The notes under the pieces were generated by a model that was not told the origin of the DNA, made no database searches, and saw only the letters and a program-made list of their open reading frames with translations. Below, one piece after another: positions 31,666-35,238 of a DNA stretch of 35,238 nt (the first letter of the stretch is position 1; every line of letters begins with the position of its first letter). The DNA is taken from NCBI GenBank assembly GCA_030620515.1, contig JAUXEM010000016.1:1-35238 (forward strand), written 5' to 3'. Both the position numbers and the translations under genes were made by a program. This stretch comes from Salinivirgaceae bacterium (GTDB lineage Bacteria > Bacteroidota > Bacteroidia > Bacteroidales > SZUA-534).

Positions 31666-32133
31666 ATGAGCAAATTAGTCATAAAAAGCTTTGATGAATT
31701 AGAAAAATTAATTGGCAAAGAGTTAGGAGAGTCTGAATACATAACTATTACTCAAGAACAAATTAACAAATTTGCAGATGCTACACTTGACCATCAATGG
31801 ATTCATACCGATGTTGAACGAGCAAAAAAGGAATCACCTTTCAAGAATACAATTGCTCATGGTTACCTTACCATTTCTCTACTTCCATTTTTATGGGATC
31901 AAATAGCTGATGTTCAGAATTTAAAAATGCAAGTTAATTATGGCATTGATAAATTCAAATTTAATCAACCTGTTATTGTTAATAGTGCAATTAAATTAAA
32001 AGCAAAACTAAATAATGTGGTTAATTTAAGAGGTATTACCAAAGCAACTATTGGTGCAAAACTTGAAATTGAAGGAAATAAAAAGCCAGCATACGAAGGA
32101 GAAATTGTATTTCTTTATCATTTTAATGACTAA
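31666..32133 (+). CDS. MaoC-like (R)-enoyl-CoA hydratase
   Basis: This 155-aa hot-dog protein resembles MaoC/NodN hydratases, which add water to enoyl-CoA. The hydratase-2 pair is Asp42 and His47 in DHQWIHTD, spaced five apart as in PhaJ. The following IAHGYLTISLLPFLW is the typical central helix. Length is normal for a single-domain member. It is first in a four-gene run with a DUF4251-like gene, a 3-hydroxyacyl-CoA dehydrogenase-like gene and ackA. This suggests short-chain acyl-CoA metabolism, although the dehydrogenase family is normally (S)-specific. Confidence 0.88.
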   Translation: MSKLVIKSFDELEKLIGKELGESEYITITQEQINKFADATLDHQWIHTDVERAKKESPFKNTIAHGYLTISLLPFLWDQIADVQNLKMQVNYGIDKFKFNQPVIVNSAIKLKAKLNNVVNLRGITKATIGAKLEIEGNKKPAYEGEIVFLYHFND

Positions 32134-32145
32134 TAATTGTTTATA

Positions 32146-32670
32146 ATGAAAGTTTATCTACTCATTGGTTTCTTAGTTTTATTTGACTTAACACAAGCTC
32201 AAGAAACAAAATCGAAAAAAGAAATAAGACAAGAAAAGAATGAATTAGCTTTTCAGGAATCAAAAGCTTTAATAGAGAGTATAAATTACGAGTTTGTTGC
32301 CATTCAGGCTAATCCACAAGGAGGAAAAACCATTAATTTAACTACAAATCCAAATCATTTAAAAATAATTGGCGATAGCATAGATTCGTATCTTCCATAC
32401 TTTGGAAAATCACATTCAGCAAGCTTTGGAAGTTCAGATAGTGGAATAAAATGCAGTGTGAAACACGCTAAGTATGAAGTAACAATAAATGACAATAAAC
32501 TACAGCAAATAGTTAAATTCTCTGGTAAAGGAAAGAATGACAATTATAAATTTTCGCTTACTATTTCAAGTAATGGTTCGGCAACATTATTTGTTAATTC
32601 AAATAAAAAATCGGGAATAAGTTATTTTGGTAATGTGCAAGGAATTAAACCAGATAAAAAACAAAAATAA
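32146..32670 (+). CDS. Secreted DUF4251-like protein
   Basis: This protein of about 174 aa has a Sec signal (about residues 1-17, ending DLTQAQE). A charged helix follows, then a beta-rich domain with the family's LPYFGKS block and paired strands ending in a Gly/Ser-rich tail. It resembles DUF4251, a Bacteroidota-limited family of unknown function. The start is the ATG at 32146, not the TTG at 32137. It lies 12 nt after the MaoC-like gene and 2 nt before the dehydrogenase, so it is co-transcribed with enzymes it has no obvious link to. Confidence 0.75.
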   Translation: MKVYLLIGFLVLFDLTQAQETKSKKEIRQEKNELAFQESKALIESINYEFVAIQANPQGGKTINLTTNPNHLKIIGDSIDSYLPYFGKSHSASFGSSDSGIKCSVKHAKYEVTINDNKLQQIVKFSGKGKNDNYKFSLTISSNGSATLFVNSNKKSGISYFGNVQGIKPDKKQK

Positions 32671-32672
32671 AT

Positions 32673-33623
32673 ATGTCAGAGCTTATTATTGAATCTATTG
32701 AAGAATTTGGGTTAAGTAACGAAGTTAAAACTAAACAGCTTTTTTCAAAAGTTGGCATTATTGGTTGTGGATCAATTGGGCAAGAAATTGCTAAAATGTT
32801 TAGTCAACGAGAACTTGAAGTGATTTTTATTGAATTAACACAAGAAAAAATTGACTTAGGCATAAAATGCATTGAAGCAAACCTAGATAATATGATAGAG
32901 CACTGGGGAATGACACCTGGTGAAAAAAGGGCAATCTTATCACGTATTAGTGGATATACTGATTTCAAACATCTAGCGGAATGCGATCTTGTTATTGAAT
33001 CTATAAGATCAAAAACCCGCGAAAGACAAATAAGTGCCCGAATAGAGGTATTTAAGGAGATTGAAAAGTATGTTTCTGAAGATTGCATTATTGCAACCAA
33101 TTCAAATACAATAGTTATTACCGAATTAGCATCTGAATTAGAACACAAAAACCGCTGTGTTAGTCTTCATTTTTTAGCAACCTCGCTAAATATTCAAATA
33201 ATTGAAGTTGTGAGAGGTTTATATACTTCAAACAAAGCATACGATAGGATACTTTTTTTTATTAAAATGATTGGAAGAGAGGCTATTGCTTGTGAGGAAT
33301 CGGCAGGGCTAATTAGTGTTAGAATATTTGTAGCACAGCTTAACGAAGCATGCGAGGTTCTTGTTGAGAGAGTTGGATCAATGGAAGATATTGACAAAAC
33401 CATGCGCATTGGCTTAGGACAAAATTTAGGTCCATTCGAAATGGCTGATAAAATTGGACTTGATAAAGTAAACCGTTGGATGAAAAACCTATACCGCGAA
33501 TTCGGCGATAAAAAATATTTGGCTAATCCGCTTATAAAAAGATTAGTTCGTGCCAATCACTTAGGTAGAATTACCAAAGTTGGCTTTTACAAATACGATG
33601 ATAACGGTAGAAAAATTAGCTAA
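32673..33623 (+). CDS. 3-hydroxyacyl-CoA dehydrogenase-like protein, divergent active site
   Basis: This 316-aa protein has an N-terminal NAD-binding GCGSIG at 31-36. The 3-hydroxyacyl-CoA dehydrogenase C-terminal domain contains LGPFEMADKIGLD. Compared with the human enzyme's Ser137, His158, Glu170 and Asn208, the Ser (S144), His (H166) and Glu (E178) are kept. The Asn falls on Val216 (GLISVRIF), and the usual HFFNPAPxM block is HFLATSLNI. It may act on an unusual substrate or be weakly active. It sits between a DUF4251-like gene and ackA (18 nt gap) in one operon. Confidence 0.85.
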   Translation: MSELIIESIEEFGLSNEVKTKQLFSKVGIIGCGSIGQEIAKMFSQRELEVIFIELTQEKIDLGIKCIEANLDNMIEHWGMTPGEKRAILSRISGYTDFKHLAECDLVIESIRSKTRERQISARIEVFKEIEKYVSEDCIIATNSNTIVITELASELEHKNRCVSLHFLATSLNIQIIEVVRGLYTSNKAYDRILFFIKMIGREAIACEESAGLISVRIFVAQLNEACEVLVERVGSMEDIDKTMRIGLGQNLGPFEMADKIGLDKVNRWMKNLYREFGDKKYLANPLIKRLVRANHLGRITKVGFYKYDDNGRKIS

Positions 33624-33641
33624 CTATTTAAAGAAATTAAC

Positions 33642-34850
33642 ATGAAAATATTAGTATTGAACTGTGGTAGTTCGTCTATAAAATATCAGCTTTGGGATAT
33701 GTCCCAGAATAAATGTTATGCTACTGGCGTAGCTGAAAAAGTTGGATTAAAAGGTTCTTTTGTAAAATTAGAAAAAGATAATAACCAGCAAGTGCGTTTC
33801 GATGGTGAGATTATTGACCACCAAATGGGCATTGAATATATTCTTGGAATTCTTATTAGTAAAAAACATGGCTTAATTAACTCCCTTAATGAACTTGATG
33901 CTGTAGGTCACCGAGTTGCTCATGGAGGCGAATCATTTAAAAAGAGTGCTTTTATTGACAACAATGTATTAAACAAAATTGAATCTTGTAGTGAGCTGGC
34001 TCCGCTTCATAATCCTGCTAACCTGAAAGGAATTAATGCTATAAGCCAATTAATTCCTGGCATAAAACAAGTGGCTGTTTTTGACACAGCTTTCCATCAA
34101 ACTATGCCTGAGGATGCCTATATGTATGCTATTCCTTACTCTTTATATAACAAATACAAAATTCGCCGCTATGGTTTTCATGGTACAAGCCACTCATACA
34201 TTTCGAAAAAAGCTTGCGAAACTTTAAATGTAGATATTAACAATCAAAAAATTATAACATGTCACTTAGGTAATGGTGCATCAATGTGTGCTATTAAAAA
34301 TGGTAAATCAATAGATACTTCAATGGGATTCACACCTGTTGAAGGGCTAATAATGGGGACTCGTTCAGGTGATTTAGATATAGGTGTAGTAAACTACATA
34401 ATGGATAAAGAAGAACTTGAATTAAGCTCTGTAAATACCATATTTAATAAGCAAAGTGGTATGATGGGTATTTCGGGAGTTTCATCAGATATGCGAGAAA
34501 TTCAAACAGCAGCATGGGAAGATAAAAATGAAAGAGCACAACTTGCTTTAAATATGTATTACTACCGAATAAAAAAATACATTGGAGCATATACTGCTGT
34601 ACTTGGCGGTATTGATACTCTTATTTTTTCTGGTGGAATTGGTGAGAATGGTCCGGTAATGAGACAAAAAACTTGCGAAGACCTAGCGTATTTAGGCATT
34701 AAGATTGATGCAGAAAAAAATGAATCTACTTTTGGAGTAGAACAAATTATTTCAACTACAGATTCAAAAGTAACGGTAATTGTAGTACCTACAAACGAGG
34801 AACTTGTAATTGCTGAAGATACATTTGAGATAGTTTCAGAAATGAAGTAA
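33642..34850 (+). CDS. ackA: Acetate kinase
   Basis: This 402-aa enzyme interconverts acetyl phosphate plus ADP and acetate plus ATP. It has the signature start LVLNCGSSSIKYQLW (Asn and Ser of the phosphate site), GHRVAHGGESF with the substrate-binding Arg, DTAFHQTMP with the catalytic Asp, and RRYGFHGTSHSYIS. GEGP-like FSGGIGENGP lies near the C-terminus. Length separates it from the ~355-aa butyrate kinases. It is last in the MaoC-like/DUF4251-like/dehydrogenase run and precedes a palindromic repeat. No phosphotransacetylase gene is in the window. Confidence 0.96.
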   Translation: MKILVLNCGSSSIKYQLWDMSQNKCYATGVAEKVGLKGSFVKLEKDNNQQVRFDGEIIDHQMGIEYILGILISKKHGLINSLNELDAVGHRVAHGGESFKKSAFIDNNVLNKIESCSELAPLHNPANLKGINAISQLIPGIKQVAVFDTAFHQTMPEDAYMYAIPYSLYNKYKIRRYGFHGTSHSYISKKACETLNVDINNQKIITCHLGNGASMCAIKNGKSIDTSMGFTPVEGLIMGTRSGDLDIGVVNYIMDKEELELSSVNTIFNKQSGMMGISGVSSDMREIQTAAWEDKNERAQLALNMYYYRIKKYIGAYTAVLGGIDTLIFSGGIGENGPVMRQKTCEDLAYLGIKIDAEKNESTFGVEQIISTTDSKVTVIVVPTNEELVIAEDTFEIVSEMK

Positions 34851-34854
34851 ATAT

Positions 34855-34926
34855 CTGCGGAACAAGCCCACGAGACATTAGATTTAAACCTGCCCGTATT
34901 CATCTTTGGCTGGTGGGTTATGCCCA
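34855..34926. repeat. Dispersed palindromic repeat, copy 4 (after ackA)
   Basis: CAAGCCCACGAGACATTA (34863-34880) matches copies 1 and 3. AAACCTGCCCG follows, with a degraded partner arm GGCTGGTGGG near 34909-34918. It lies directly after the ackA stop and may serve as a 3' hairpin. Confidence 0.65.
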
Positions 34927-34989
34927 AAAAAAATAAAATAATAGCTGAACTAATTTTGAGGCATGTGCCAATTTAAATTTAAGCAGAAA

Positions 34990-35238
34990 TCTATTATCTT
35001 CAATCTGTTTCCATTCAATCTCTTTCAATATATTTCACCACACCCGCATGAATGACTCTTGTCGGGCAAGGATTACTCAGATTAACACAGATTAATATCC
35101 TCTCAATCTTCTTTTCTCCAATCTATTTCAATCTTATCAATCTTCTTTTTCAATCTATTTCAATCTTATCAATCTTCTTTTCTCCAATCTATTTCAATCT
35201 TATCAATCTTCTTTTTCAATCTATTTCAATAAATCTTC
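34990..35238. repeat. Right-edge tandem repeat
   Basis: Pyrimidine-rich units like those at 93-262. The ordered part alternates 34-bp (35105-35138, 35171-35204) and 32-bp (35139-35170, 35205-35236) units, a 66-bp higher-order period that runs to the window end. The segment 35044-35100 interrupts the style and holds an 8-bp direct repeat CAGATTAA (35078-35085, 35088-35095). No coding potential. Confidence 0.8.

Noticed and set aside
33642-34850. Butyrate kinase
   Set aside because: The upstream acyl-CoA genes hint at butyrate, but length and the LVLNCGSSSIKY start are those of acetate kinase.

Overview
The window comes from a low-GC Bacteroidota genome, most likely a marine or anaerobic Bacteroidales/Marinilabiliales-type bacterium. 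This is inferred from gene content and signals: a Rho factor with a long charged N-terminal extension, a DivIC-type division protein, a DUF4251-like secreted protein, several matches to the Bacteroidota -7 promoter element TAnnTTTG, and an almost complete lack of Shine-Dalgarno sequences. The gene set (tungsten-type aldehyde oxidoreductase, periplasmic nitrate reductase, acetate kinase, NADP-type glutamate dehydrogenase) suits a facultative or strict anaerobe able to respire nitrate.

Layout. Positions 1-270 are a degenerate pyrimidine-rich tandem repeat, and a related repeat closes the window (34990-35238). A minus-strand block holds DivIC, then a ThiF-like E1 enzyme and a ThiS-like carrier that overlap each other and stand divergent from a tungsten-type aldehyde oxidoreductase (1835-3982). 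A small cupin and rho follow on the minus strand. Next come a 994-aa protein with two receiver-like domains and a PEP-synthase-like ATP-binding domain, then gdhA. From 11493 to 21219 lies a nitrate respiration locus: a divergent Crp/Fnr regulator with an N-terminal cysteine cluster, then a TAT-exported four-cluster ferredoxin, a ten-helix NrfD-like membrane protein, an anchored cytochrome c, and napA-napG-napH-napB-napD. A Crp/Fnr-like palindrome sits near -42 of a good -7 element in front of this operon.

Positions 21355-28472 hold a phosphonate cassette: PEP mutase fused to a cytidylyltransferase domain, phosphonopyruvate decarboxylase, and a phosphonoacetaldehyde-reductase-type iron alcohol dehydrogenase. 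Together they predict 2-hydroxyethylphosphonate. The next gene encodes a 1133-aa protein that joins a YidC/Oxa1-like domain to a polytopic region and an alkaline-phosphatase/LTA-synthase-superfamily domain. It is the best candidate for an undescribed step, perhaps attachment of the phosphonate to a surface polymer or lipid. The PEP mutase start codon abuts a perfect 15-bp inverted repeat.

The remainder is mostly housekeeping: an OsmC-like protein, fabD, folE with a eukaryotic-type 6-pyruvoyltetrahydropterin synthase, and an operon of a MaoC-like hydratase, a DUF4251-like protein, a divergent 3-hydroxyacyl-CoA dehydrogenase and ackA. A family of short palindromic repeats (core CCTCGGGGCAAGCCCACGAG and CCTGCC/GGCAGG arms) is scattered through the window. 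One copy lies in frame inside the YidC-fusion gene and another supplies the last codons and stop of napH. No tRNA, rRNA, CRISPR array, transposase or integrase was seen.
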